Positions 23,901 to 36,250 of a DNA stretch of 52,500 nt are shown one piece after another. Origin of the DNA: Halisarca cf. caerulea (Eukaryota; Porifera; Demospongiae; Chondrillida; Halisarcidae). How positions within the stretch are numbered: the first letter of the stretch is position 1; every line of letters starts with the position of its first letter. The notes under the pieces were generated by a model. The model saw only the letters and a program-made list of their open reading frames with translations, was not told where the DNA came from and made no database searches. The position numbers and the translations under genes were made by a program. The DNA is taken from NCBI GenBank assembly GCA_963170055.1, contig CAUJGJ010000004.1:45001-97500 (forward strand). Reading direction: 5' to 3'.

Positions 23901-26683
23901 GCAGGGCGTCTACTATACCTCCTCCTCTAGCAGGGTGTCTACTACACCTCCTCCTCTAGCAGGGCGTCTACTACACCTCCTCCTCTAGCAGGGTGTCTAC
24001 TACACCTCCTCCTCTAGCAGGGTGTCTACTACACCTCCTCCTCTAGCAGGGCGTCTACTACACCTCCTCCTCTAGCAGGGCGTCTACTACACCTCCTCCT
24101 CTAGCAGGGCGTCTACTACACCTCCTCCTCTAGCAGGGCGTCTAGTTCACCTCCTCCTCTAGCAGGGCGTCTAGTTCACCTCCTCCTCTAGCAGGGTGTC
24201 TACTACACCTCCTCCTCTAGCAGGGCGTCTACTATACCTCCTCCTCTAGCAGGGTGTCTACTACACCTCCTCCTCTAGCAGGGCGTCTAGTTCACCTCCT
24301 CCTCTAGCGGGGCGTCTACTACACCTCCTCCTCTAGCAGGGTGTCTAGTATATAGAAGTAGCTCTTTGGTAAAAGCCCTCCCCACTCAGCAGGTTAAACA
24401 AGATGACATAAGTTAACAGGTTTATCCAATTTTGATGTAATACTATGATAAGTACATCTTCTGCCATTTTTGATACCGTACACCCCTCCACATCCCCTCC
24501 CTTCCACATCCCCCCTCCACATCCCCCTCCACATCCCCTCCCCCTCCACATCCCCTCCCCTCCACATCCCCTCCCCCTCCACATCCCCTCCCCTCCACAT
24601 CCCCTCCCCCTCCACATCCCCTCCCCTCCACATCCCCCCTCCACATCCCCTCCCCTCCACGTCCCCTCCCCCTCCCACTATCAGGAAATTTGTTAGCTAT
24701 TACAAGTTTTACTATTGCACTGTTCTTGAGTAGCCATGGAGGATTCCCACTCTTGACTCCTGACCCTGACATGGGTGTGGTTTAATTATCCTGACATGGG
24801 TGTGGTCTAAGTATCATAACATGGGTGTGATCTAATTATCCTGACATGGGTGTGGTCTAAGTATCCTGACATGGGTGTGGTCTAAGTATCCTGACATGGG
24901 TGTGGTCTAAGTATCATAACATGGGTGTGGTTTAATTATCATGACATGGGTGTGGTCTAATTATCATGACATGGGGTGTTAACTGAGTGAAGCCCAACAG
25001 GTAGTGCCCACCCCTGCCTTGTTGTAGGTCAAAGCGTGATGCTGTTCTGACCACAAGGGACAACCCATCCCCTTGCCACTACTCGGTGAAGGAAGACCTT
25101 GTCAAATCTACCATACCCTCTCACTGTGGAGTGTTCAAGGCCAAACTGGAGCGAGGTGCTTACATCCGACAGAACAAGGTAGTGTGGCAGCATTGATGCT
25201 TTACCCCTCTCTACCTGTCTACTCCTTCCTTCTGTAGGTCCCTGGACCAGGTGCGTACTCACCTTTTGACTTGAAGGAAGAGGGAATGGAGAAGAAGACT
25301 AGAACAAGGTTAGACATTCCTTGTTATTTAAAGCTGTTAGCCTCTGGCTATGCATGGTTGGTTCTTTTTGCCATGAAACATGAATTATGGGGGTGCTGGT
25401 GGCTCAGTAGGTTAGCACTGAAGTCAGTCAGTCAAGCATTGGACAGAAGGCATCACTCCACCTGTGTGCCATTTGGAGTTTTTTTCCCCTGCACCCCCCT
25501 GCCACCAACCTGGGACAGCTGAGAAGATGACCTACTGCAGCCACCAAACTAACTATTTGAATTTGATTTAATCTGATTGTGTGTGTGAACGAGTGTGTGG
25601 GATACTGGGGGCCTTAGTAGTAGCCTCAGGCTAATGGCCCACCCAGTTAAAATAAGAAATTATTATTATTATTATTATTATTATTAATCCTAAGGGACCT
25701 TTCACCAGATCATAGGTCAACTACAGATCAAAGTTTCAGAATAGAATCTGAACTGTTATACAAATTTGCTCATTTTACTCCTTGTATCCTTGTCCCTCAG
25801 CACTGTTGTGTGTGTGTGTGTGTGTGTGTCAGATGCAGAATTGAGCACAGAAAGTTAATGTTCCTTGTTGCAATCTTCCATTGTACTTTGTAGACGGAAA
25901 CATTACTTATGTCTGTCAGCCCCAGCTGTGCCCCTCCCCCCAGCGCCACCCCCTCCTGGCCCTGGTCACTATGAGACAGCAGGTGATGTGGATACCATGG
26001 CAACATCCTCACGTCCATCTGGGAGTGTGTTCAGGTCATCAACCACTCGATGGTCAGCCAGCGACCCTCAACACCAGCACCTACCAGGACCTGGTGAGTG
26101 GCTAATCTAGACTGTCTTCGTGTTCCTAGAGAGATTTGACAGCAATTTGAATAGAGTAGTTGCTGTTTAGCATAATTAATGAGTAAAAATGGTACTATAG
26201 AGAAAATAGCTGAAGTTATCCCTTTAAAGTGGTTTACACCACTTATTAATATGAAGACTGTTTCCAGTGTCCATCAGTTTGTGTTGTGCAAATAACCCTA
26301 CCTCATGTACAGTACACAGACTAGTACACACTCCTCACTCTGTCCCTACCTCATGTACAGTACACAGACTAGTGCACACTCCTCACTCTGTCCCTACCTC
26401 ATATACAGTACACAGATGCACAGTTAAATCTCAATACTTCCACACTCCTTGGTCCTTAAAGTTGTTGTCTGCATTAGATTTGAATGATGAATGACCATTT
26501 TTGTCAGGCAATATTTTAGGGATTTGTAGAGTGTTGGTTCTTGTCAAAGCAAGTTCATTACTTTTTGTTCTCACTTAACAGAAACTCTTGACATGCTTCT
26601 CTTTTTTGTTTTCAGGGACTTATGACCCACTTAATTCAAGGAGACAATCATTTTTATTCAATGCCAACCAAAAGTGGGTGTGA
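20921..26683 (+). CDS. STPG1: Sperm-tail PG-rich repeat protein STPG1
   Basis: Ten exons: 20921-20993, 21056-21189, 23101-23199, 23286-23368, 23439-23508, 23654-23709, 25028-25178, 25238-25308, 25894-26093 and 26616-26683. They give 334 residues, the same as the human protein. Eight Pro-Gly-rich SHIPPO-type repeats are visible: IPGKYQVVF, LPGPGSY, LGPGCYSP, TGPAPNAYK, SPCHYSV, VPGPGAYSP, PPGPGHYET and LPGPGTYDP. The C-terminus RRQSFLFNANQKWV matches the family end. STPG proteins are microtubule-associated parts of cilia and sperm tails; STPG1 was also described as MAPO2 in apoptosis after alkylation damage. The exon starting at 23286 uses a CCAAG acceptor; the nearer TTGTAG would break the frame. 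Introns are packed with minisatellites. Confidence 0.93.
21284..22527. repeat. 22/23-bp minisatellite, about 54 copies
   Basis: Units share CCCATTGAGTGCTGCATGA, followed by GGA, AGGA, AGGG or AAGG. The 22/23-bp mixture keeps all three minus-strand frames open for over 400 codons, which is an artefact of the repeat, not a gene. It lies in STPG1 intron 2. Confidence 0.97.
22621..22942. repeat. 24/25-bp minisatellite (CTGACTGGGTGCCTGTAGGA)
   Basis: About 13 units, second array of the same STPG1 intron as the preceding one. Confidence 0.96.
23509..23640. repeat. 21-bp minisatellite at a splice donor
   Basis: About six units GTTGGTTGTGGTCAGTAGTG beginning within ten bases of the donor at 23509 of STPG1. 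Confidence 0.92.
23785..24347. repeat. 29-bp minisatellite (CTAGCAGGGCGTCTACTACA)
   Basis: About 19 units in STPG1 intron 6. Each unit carries CTCCTCCTCTAGCAG, which looks like a 3' splice site (pyrimidines then CAG). Confidence 0.97.
24478..24685. repeat. CCCCTCCACAT pyrimidine-rich repeat
   Basis: Imperfect 11-18 bp units of CCCCTCCACATCCCCTCC in STPG1 intron 6; the complement is G-rich with quadruplex potential. Confidence 0.93.
24768..24980. repeat. 25-bp minisatellite (ACATGGGTGTGGTCTAAGTA)
   Basis: About nine units with CCTG/CATA/CATG variation, third array of STPG1 intron 6. Confidence 0.94.
25386..25686 (+). mobile_element. Candidate tRNA-derived SINE with (ATT)n tail
   Basis: The 5' end GGTGCTGGTGGCTCAGTAGG contains a good Pol III A box (TGGCTCAGTAGG) as in a tRNA head. 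The body is about 270 bp and the 3' end is (ATT)9. The B box is degenerate. It lies in STPG1 intron 8, same strand as the gene. Confidence 0.6.
26268..26414. repeat. Three copies of a ~50-bp repeat
   Basis: Three units containing CATGTACAGTACACAGACTA in the last STPG1 intron. Confidence 0.88.
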
Positions 26684-27020
26684 CTCACTCATTGATTGAT
26701 TCATGCAATATTATTATGATTGTAAATATGCTACTTAATACTGTTCAATACTACTTAGTAACTACTAATATTGTTTAATATTACTTAATAGTACTTAAGT
26801 AATATTACTAAACAAATAGAATACAAACATTTGCAGAAAATGTGGACAACAAAACTCACCTAATCTTATCCACACATAAAACTAGACTATTCCACACAGC
26901 AGTGATTGAAATGAAATGTGGGTGGGGCAGTGGGTGTGTCTGGCATGAGCCATACACTGCGGTGAATTATGGATTAAAAAGTTGATGTTCTGAAATAAGT
27001 ACATTCAAACCCGCACATCT
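26684..27020. other. Convergent 3' spacer, STPG1 / next gene
   Basis: 337 bp between two stop codons, AT-rich with ACTTAATA-type short repeats at 26730-26815. Both 3' UTRs must end here. No gene seen. Confidence 0.65.
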
Positions 27021-27371
27021 CTACTGTTCCTGCTTGGGCAGAGTCGACTCAAGTTGTTCAGCAGCACGCAAGAGGAACCCAGCTGATTCCCTGTAGCTCT
27101 TTATCAGCTGTCGAAGAGCAGACACTTCTTTTGTATTGAGATCACGAGGGGAGGGAGGGGCTAGAGAGGAAGGACCATAGCCATGTGACCACACCCCATA
27201 CACAGAGTCAGTAGCCGAAGGTTTTGATGGGGTTAGTTGAAGCATTGGGGGAATTTCCGCCTTTGGCACCTTTGGAGGTGGCTCTTCTGTTGAGGTTGAC
27301 TGTTCCGGTTGGCTCACAGGCACCTACACCAACACACGTGTGTCAACGAGTAAGATAAGGTGGACTACGAA

Positions 27372-27428
<57 letters not shown>

Positions 27429-28609
27429 GTGTAAAAACCCATCTGGGGTAGGTAGGGTAACCCACAACAAATAGCAGTCTTGTTGGGCTAGCTAGACAGA
27501 CATACCGTTCTGAGTGTCACAATCTCTGTATCACTTCTCCCACCGTCGCCATTGGTAATTCCCCTTTTGGGAGTGAGTTTGTGCTCTTGTGAGATCTTGA
27601 GTTGAGCTGCTATCAAACCTCTCACACTCTCCTCGCCGTACTCAGGGTAGTTCTGCCGCACTATGTGCAGCACCTCACTGAGGACATGCTGCTGCTGCTG
27701 ACTGAAGGGAAGGGACTGGTCCAGTTTATTGTTGACTAGAGTGAGGATGAGGGACTGGAGGGAGTTGTGTCGTGATGATTCTGCTACAGAGAGAGGACTA
27801 AACATGACATGAACAGGAGTGTCTTCCAATGGTCCATTCTGCAGGCTCTGTTGGGCAGAGCTGACAAGTGTGGGTGTGGTTTCAACTAGGAGGAGTGGTC
27901 CAGACGATGACATGTTTTGATGGAGAGCAGCTAACATACCAGGTTGAGCTGGCGGCTGTGGGGTAGGACATAACACAACACAGCAATTCAAACAGGACCT
28001 CTCAGCAGGTAAGATGGGAGACAAGATGGGACATGAGATGGGACACAAGATGGGACACGAGATGGGACATGAAATGGAACAGAGATGGGACACAAAATGC
28101 AACACGGAATGGGAAATCTGATGGAAGACATGATGGAATATCTGATACGTCCTGAGATAGGACATAGTAGCAAACATGACACTCTTGTCCAAAGACAAGT
28201 GGTCAGAAGTGGTGGACTATATGAAGGAATGTGGCTGTAGTCTTGTGATCGACGGTACACACGCGACTGTGCGGTTGCGTAGGTTAGAGTATCTATGGTG
28301 CGACTGACCAGTGCACTTGGCAAAAATCATCAATAATGGAAATCACACACGGTACGTACATGTGCATTTATTTATTTGCAGTATTCGTTTAATTTAACGG
28401 TGGCTTACCCAGGATGGCTGACTACTGGAACTAGTGGATGATGACACGTATGGCATCAGAGAAGAGAGAGTTGCCGCGGCAGCCTGTTCTTCAGAAAGAA
28501 GACGATCGTCGCTCGTCTCCGACACCACTTGCCCGCCTGATTTCTGAGTGATAGCTTCAACTGAAACGTGGATGTGTTGGTCGTGTCTCTCCATCCTTGT
28601 AGAGGCCAT
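27021..28609 (-). CDS. Ser/Gln/Pro-rich nuclear-type protein, possibly NOL4-like
   Basis: Three exons on the minus strand, 28609-28409, 27955-27506 and 27323-27021, join in phase 0 to give 317 residues. The N-terminal third is Ala/Ser-rich (AAAATLSSLMPY, SSSTSSSSQP). The middle has a predicted helical block with a QQQQ run (LPFSQQQQHVLSEVLHIVRQ, then EESVRGLIAAQLKISQEH). The C-terminus holds a second conserved-looking helix LRQLIKSYRESAGFLLRAAE that reminds me of the end of NOL4/NOL4L; that match is from memory and uncertain. No signal peptide or membrane segment. It lies 185 bp downstream of the ASXL stop on the same strand. Gene existence is well supported, identity is not. Confidence 0.6.
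27374..27425. repeat. (CA)n microsatellite
   Basis: About 26 CA dinucleotides in the second intron of the 27021-28609 gene. Confidence 0.97.
28014..28140. repeat. 12-bp GATGGGACACRA repeat
   Basis: About ten imperfect units in the first intron of the 27021-28609 gene. It stays open as a minus-strand frame (SCPI motifs) joined to the real exon but precedes its acceptor at 27956, so it is treated as intronic. Confidence 0.9.
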
Positions 28610-28794
28610 AGTTGTGGGTACAAGAGCTAGCTTAGATAATTGGCGGAGATAGGACGGCCAGTTTAGATGATTCGATCGCTAACTCATTTTCTTCGCCAAC
28701 GGTTGAGAGTCGGACACCGCTAATTCTGCTTACTTCCGTAATCTCAAATGGAGACAAATTTACGAAAATAAAACATCTATGATAAAATGGCGGT
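28610..28794 (-). promoter_or_regulatory. Compact ASXL 3' end / next-gene promoter
   Basis: Only 185 bp separate the ASXL stop from the next minus-strand ATG, so the ASXL 3' UTR and the downstream promoter are adjacent or overlap. AAAATGGCGG at about 28785 (complement CCGCCATTTT) is YY1-like. Spacing is seen, function is inferred. Confidence 0.5.
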
Positions 28795-31700
28795 CTAAAA
28801 ACAAAGTTTAGAGCCGCAAACTAGACAATTTGTCGAACATGAGGAGTGATAAACATATTTACAGTCTTTACACATGTGAAACGGTTCAAGGGAGCACATA
28901 CACAATTTGTTAACCTCTTGATGAGCTGAGGAGCAGTCAAGTTGCGTTTGCTCACAGTTGGCACCTTCACTTTGCATGGAGTGAGAGTATGACTGAAGAG
29001 TGAGCTTAGATTCCAAGTGACTGGTTTCTATTCTGAAATCTTCAGGCTGGAGTGTGGGACTCAGGATGGCAAAGTGGTCATGGTAGACTGATATCTTCCT
29101 ATGCTTCATGTGTCGAGCAAGTAGTCTCTTTGGAGGCTCACTGGAGGTGCGGCGTCTTTCCGGAGTCTTCTTCTTACTGGCAGCTACATTCTCCTTGTGA
29201 GCCTTCTCAAGAGCAACCAAGACCTCCTTGTACCTCACCTGAGGAGGGACATAAGACAAGAACTCTCTGGGAAGGTCAGAAGATGGTACTTTCATATTAG
29301 ACCCTCCCCCTCTTCCTGGAAGCCACGCCTCTGTGACAGCACTTGGCTTTATTTGAGTGTTGGTCTTATTGACTCCACCCACACCACGCTGCACGATTCC
29401 ATTAGGTGGTGGTGGAGGGGGCGTGTCATGCTGCTTCTTTGGTCTTCCTCTGGAAGGAATCTTTGGTTCAATCTCATTCCGGCTGTGTCTTCGTGGTTTC
29501 CTGTGAGTAGTAGCAGTTGAACGGGAGACTGAACGACCACCAAGACTCTCAGTGCACTCGAGTCCTCTCAGTGTAGTAGATGTGGGCGTGTCAACCTTGG
29601 GTTTATCTTTCTCCTCTAGTCGATTCAGACAGCTGTTGATGATGTTGAGGGCATGACCTTCAGGTGATGCCAGCGGGATTTCCCTGGGCTTGGGGACATG
29701 ACACGGGTCAGAAGGGAACATCAACCTGCACAGGAAACAAGGAACATGCAATCCAACAAGATGAGGAACTCAGGTCTGTGACTTAGTGGCTAAAATGGGT
29801 GTTTTCCATATCAATTCATTCTACCGTATAACCGGAAAGGTTGACAGGAAGAAAATTTGGCGAATTGTGCCCGAATTAAACATTGGCGGGTTTTACTTTG
29901 GCTATGCCTCCAGGGACACTATAATTATAATTATTCATAATCTATGAATAATAAAATGGCTGCAGTAGCACGGATGTGCTGTGGCCTTGGGGGAAATTTG
30001 AAGATCGAGAAGAGCGTGCACAGCCCGTACGTTATTGTCATCATTACCGTGGACAACAGAGTATTGGGGCACTCCCCTGCCAAATATTAGCAGGTTACTC
30101 TTTGCTCTTCATGATAGATATTTTATGGTTACGTAGAGCAAAAGATTTGGTTTCTTCAGCAAAATATTTGACGGATTATACTTTGGCGGTGGACACAGAA
30201 ATCGCCAATCCGCCAAAGTAAATTCCCCGCCAACCTTTCCGGCTATACGGTATATTGTTTGTAAAGTATTGAGTGGACAAGTTAACTGCTCATATATACT
30301 TAGCCAACATATCACTAGATTAAAAGGCTAAATGTGATAAAAATTAACAGTGTAATTGCTAAGGAAACCATACATATACAATGGAACCTTTTATATCAAA
30401 CTCCCCCTATAGCAGAACCTCTCTACACCAGACCGCTCTTGTGGGTCAGAAACCTCTCTACACCAGACTGCTCTTGTGGGTCAGAACCTCTCTACACCAG
30501 ACTGCTCTTGTGGGTTAGAACCTCTCTACACCAGACTGCTCTTGTGGGTCAGAAACCTCTCTACACCAGACTGCTCTTGTGGGTCAGAAACCTCTCTGTA
30601 CCAGACTGCTCTTGTGGGTCAGAACCTCTCTACACCAGACTGCTCTTGTGGGTCAGAAACCTCTCTACACCAGACTGCTCTTGTGGGTCAGAAACCTCTC
30701 TACACCAGACTGCTCTTGTGGGTCAGAAACCTCTCTACACCAGACTGCTCTTGTGGGTCAGAAACCTCTCTACACCAGACTGCTCTTGTGGGTCAGAAAC
30801 CTCTCTACACCAGACTGCTCTTGTGGGTCAGAAACCTCTCTACACCAGACCGCTCTTGTGGGTCAGAACCTCTCTACACCAGACTGCTCTTGTGGGTCAG
30901 AAACCTCTCTGTACCAGACTGCTCTTGTGGGTCAGAACCTCTCTACACCAGACCGCTCTTGTGGGTCAGAACCTCTCTACACAAGACTGCTCTTGTGGGT
31001 CAGAAACCTCTCTACACCAGACTGCTCTTGTGGGTCAGAAGCCTCTCTGTACCAGACCACTCTTGTGGGTCAGAAGCCTCTCTACACCAGACCGCTCTTG
31101 TGGGTCAGAACCTCTCTACACAAGACTGCTCTTGTGGGTCAGAAGCCTCTCTACACCAGACCGCTCTTGTGGGTCAGAAACCTCTCTACACCAGACTGCT
31201 CTTGTGGGTCAGAACCTCTCTACACCAGACCGCTCTTGTGGATCAGAAGCCTCTCTGTACCAGACTGCTCTTGTGGGTCAGAAGCCTCTCTGTACCAGAC
31301 CGCTCTTGTGGGTCAGAACCTCTCTACACCAGACTGCTCTTGTGGGTCAGAACCTCTCTACACCAGACTGCTCTTGTGGGTCAGAAACCTCTCTACACCA
31401 GACTGCTCTTGTGGGTCAGAAACCTCTCTACACCAGACTGCTCTTGTGGGTCAGAAACCTCTCTACACCAGACTGCTCTTGTGGGTCAGAAACCTCTCTA
31501 CACCAGACCGCTCTTGTGGGTCAGAACCTCTCTACACCAGACTGCTCTTGTGGGTCAGAAACCTCTCTGTACCAGACTGCTCTTGTGGGTCAGAACCTCT
31601 CTACACCAGACCGCTCTTGTGGGTCAGAACCTCTCTACACAAGACTGCTCTTGTGGGTCAGAAACCTCTCTACACCAGACTGCTCTTGTGGGTCAGAAGC

Positions 31701-34700
31701 CTCTCTGTACCAGACCACTCTTGTGGGTCAGAAGCCTCTCTGTACCAGACCACTCTTGTGGGTCAGAAGCCTCTCTACACCAGACCGCTCTTGTGGGTCA
31801 GAACCTCTCTACACCAGACCGCTCTTGTGGGTCAGAAACCTCTCTACACCAGACTGCTCTTGTGGGTCAGAACCTCTCTACACCAGACCGCTCTTGTGGA
31901 TCAGAAGCCTCTCTGTACCAGACTGCTCTTGTGGGTCAGAAGCCTCTCTGTACCAGACCGCTCTTGTGGGTCAGAACCTCTCTACACCAGACTGCTCTTG
32001 TGGGTCAGAACCTCTCTACACCAGACTGCTCTTGTGGGTCAGAATGGATTGCTATGCATATAAAACAACCTCTGAATAGTGGAAACCTCTTTATTATAGC
32101 AAACTGTTTTTCAGTTCCCAAAGTGTCTGCTATAGAGAGGTTCCACTGTCCGCTATAGAGAGGTTCCACTGTATGAATTGTAAACATAATATTATCATCA
32201 TTCGTTCTTGGAGGAAAAGATGGAGGGGGAGGGAGGGTAGATGATGGAGGGGGAGGGAGGGTAGATGATGGAGGGGGAGGGAGGGTAGATGATGGAGAGG
32301 GAGGGAGGGTAGATGATGGAGGGGGAGGGAGGGTAGATGATGGAGGGGAGGGAGGGTAGATGATGGAGGGGAGGGAGGGTAGATGATGGAGGGGAGGGAG
32401 GGTAGATGATGGAGGGGGAGGGAGGGTAGATGATGGAGGGGGAGGGAGGGTAGATGTTGTAGAGGTGTATAGCTAGGAAGGTCTGGGGGTATCCCCCTCC
32501 TCCCGCAGAGAAAACAAAGTGTGCAAACTGCTATAGAGTAGGGAGATTTTACCTTGGTGTCTTGACGTTGACTTGAGAAGCAGCTTCAATCATTCTCTTC
32601 CTTTCCTCAGCTCGGACCTTGGTCTGGTACTCTACAGTAAACTCACCTGTTGAGGGAGTGAGGAGGAGGGGAGAGTGGGGAAGGAAGAAGAGTGTGGGGG
32701 AGGAGGGGAGTGTGGGGAAGGGGAGAGAGGGAGGGGGAAGAGGGGAAGGGTGAGGGAGGGAGGGGATAGAGGAGAGAGAGGGAGGGAGGGGAGGGGATAG
32801 AGGAGAGAGGGAGGGGCGGAGGAGAGGAGAGAGGGAGGGGCGGAAGAGGGGAGAGAGGGAGGGAGTGGAAAAGGGGAGGAGAGGCAGGGGTGGGCAAATT
32901 GGAGCAAGTCGAGACGGACAACAGACGAAAAACAAAAACAGAAATAAATGCATGAACAAACACATGGAAGCAGCGGGGGCAAAAGCAGACATACACCACA
33001 GACAAAGATATAGGCACAGAACCAGACACAGACACAGATGCAGACACAGACACAGACATAGAGATAGATACATACACAAAATCACACAGGGAGAGTTAAA
33101 TTCCCTAAAAAGCTGCTCACTATTTGACAGGCTCCTCTGCCATTCCCTCAATGAGGCTGCAAAGAAAACATTGCTGAAGGCAGTTGACTTGGCAGTGACC
33201 CCTCCAGCCCTGTCCCCCTCCTGGTCCATGCTTGGGAGGAACTGAGCCACAGTCTTCCTCTGGTCTTGGGGAAACTTGTTGAAATTGTCAATAGTCAACA
33301 GACCCTAATCAGAGAGGAAGGAGAGTCCGTAGATGTGTAGGTAATGCAATATAGATTGTACACGGTCCACCCAACTCACACACTGTGTACGTGAACACAG
33401 TCCATCCAACTCACACACTGCGTACATGAACACAGTCCACCCAACTCACACACTGTGTATGCAAAGACTTGTGAACAGCAAACACAAGAACAATGGACAA
33501 ATGTCACACATACCGCAAAGGACATAGCCATGTCCATGTACACAGTCACATGCAAACACACACACACACGCGCGTGCGCACACACACATGCACAACCAGC
33601 CACACACACACACAGAGAGACACTTGGCAGGAAATTCTATGAGTCCAGTCTAATCTGTGAAATGTGAATATGAACTCAACGAAAATTAAAGCACATACGT
33701 ACGTACATACATACATACGTACATATGTACAAGTGGTTATCCAAATATCAATATCATTCACAAATTTCATGAGTGAAATTCATGAAAATTGAGTCCCTAA
33801 AATTAACAATTAACATCCGTAACCATATAGTACACACAGCCACAGCCACACCCACATATACACTCAAGCTCCACCCACTCTTACCCGGAGGTTAATGCGA
33901 GCCAGAGATGAGTCAGCTGTTGTCAGCAAGTGTTGGACATCTCTTTGAGACAGTGCTGCAGATGCCTTGTGGTTCGAAGTGGATTTACGCATGTGGACTG
34001 GCTTTCGACTCTTCCCCAACCCACCTGCATTGTTTGCACTATTGAAGGACTTTTTGGGGAAAACTTTCTGATTAGTAACAGAAGGTTTCTTCAGGTTAGG
34101 CTTCTTAACAGTGGGATGCTGTGGAGGGAGGGTCTTTGTAGGCTTCTGTACCTCTGGTCTGCTCAAAATGGTATCCTTCTTCAAAGTAGCTTTGGGAGAC
34201 AAAACCTTTCTTTTGGTCAACAAGCTCTTTGTCTTACCACCAGAAAAGGCTGAAGTGTCACTCGACGTACTGTCACTGTCAGTGTCTGACTCCTCTGAAT
34301 CTGAAGAAAAGTTAGGAGGTCTTGTCCCTTCTGGTGGTATCCAGGCAGTGAAGGACCTCTGAGCTTCCTCTGAGAGCTCCTTAGCATTGATGTGGCAGTA
34401 GACGCCCATGTTGTTAGACGTGCACTGGTCCACAACTGAGAAGTAGTGGAAAGCTATCTCCGGAAAGAAGTCTGAGTTGAACTGAATGGGAGGGAATTTG
34501 AGCGGTGTCCTTGAAGGAAATTCTTCCAAATTCTGAAAATATTTTCTTTGACAGTTAATCCCTTTGTGTGGATGCGGAGCAATGCAGTGCCTTTGGAGGG
34601 AGTCCGGGACATTGACAGCTGTTGACGAGGTCTCCCACCCAACAGCTTCACCCACACCCTCCACCTCCACAGTGCAAGATCCATTGTGGAAGTCATCCAT

Positions 34701-35004
34701 AACTGTGTCAAGTGGGAGGGGCTTGTAGTACACCATGTTGTCATGGCGATCACACTCTTCATGTCGAATGACTCCCTCAAAAGGCGTGGGTGTCCTGCAG
34801 CCACCAGATGGAGACAACAGAGAGAGTTTGGATGTAGAGCTGGACAGAGGAGTGTCTGCGTTTGTGAGCATCAAGTCAACTTTTGGCCTCTTGGAGGACT
34901 TTGAAGACTTCTTGTCAGACGACACACTTCTCTTATGTTTCTTCTTCTGAACATGTTTGACTTTCTAAAATAAGAGATATCAAGCAGTGCTACTTTTGCA
35001 TGTG

Positions 35005-35069
<65 letters not shown>

Positions 35070-35653
35070 TGACCAGTGTTGGGGTCATTACTTCTGAAAA
35101 GTAATCTCGTTACATATTACATATTACTATGAAAACTTGTAATACATTACAGTTACATATCACTCAATAATAAATGTAACTAGTAATAATATTACAGATT
35201 ACATTTGCTCCTGCAAAATACCTCCAGTTTGCATCCCAGTGAAAATTTTAACCCTCCTAGAGGTGAACATAAACATAGCATGTAGGATCATTGAATGCTA
35301 AAATCAGACTTGGCCATTCGTGAAACAAATGTAGTAGATTTCCCAACCAAGACGATATCTGCTGGTATACTGCACGTGTAGTGCAGCCCAGAGCACTAAT
35401 AATGTGACTATCTCACTAGCAACTCTGTCGTCCTTGATGACTGAAACTCGGCTTTCTCTTATAGCCTTTATTATACGTAGCCACAAACTTACTCAGTTTT
35501 AGAATGTGGTAATGCGTTACTTTCACCACAGAGCTAATTGTAATATATTACTAGTTGCAAGACAGGTATTTGGTTATATTACTTAATTCCTGCAATAGTA
35601 ATAATATTATGTAATATATTACTTTGGTATTTACTTACCCCCAACACTGCTAT

Positions 35654-35708
<55 letters not shown>

Positions 35709-36109
35709 TGACACACACTTTTTTCACTTAAATCATCATTATTAAACCACAATCAGCATAATACAACACTGGTTGGTAAAGTAAATGATGACAAAGGAGT
35801 CAGATATGAAGAATGCACTGCCTACATGCTTGACCAAAACATGGCCCAGTGGACCACAAGGACAAACATTCAACTGATTCTGAGGAGGCACAAAAAGTGA
35901 AAAACTACGAGCACATAATATAGACTAATCTATAAAACAAACTACAGAAACTAAACAGTAGAGAAGACACTACAGCATAAGTCCTGGGACTACTGTAACA
36001 GTGATGTCGGAAGAGAATGAAAAGAATCACAGCATACGAACATGGTCAAGCAAAAGGAACATGCACAGTTACACACTGGGACACACACACACACACACAT
36101 ACGCACACA

Positions 36110-36150
<41 letters not shown>

Positions 36151-36209
36151 GCGTGCGTGCACACATACACACACACACACATACGTATACACACACACAC
36201 ACACACATA

Positions 36210-36250
<41 letters not shown>

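Noticed and set aside
30334..32158. Three + strand open frames of 490-580 codons
   Set aside because: Repeat artefacts of the 34/35-bp minisatellite inside a transposon in an ASXL intron; all three frames encode the same words.
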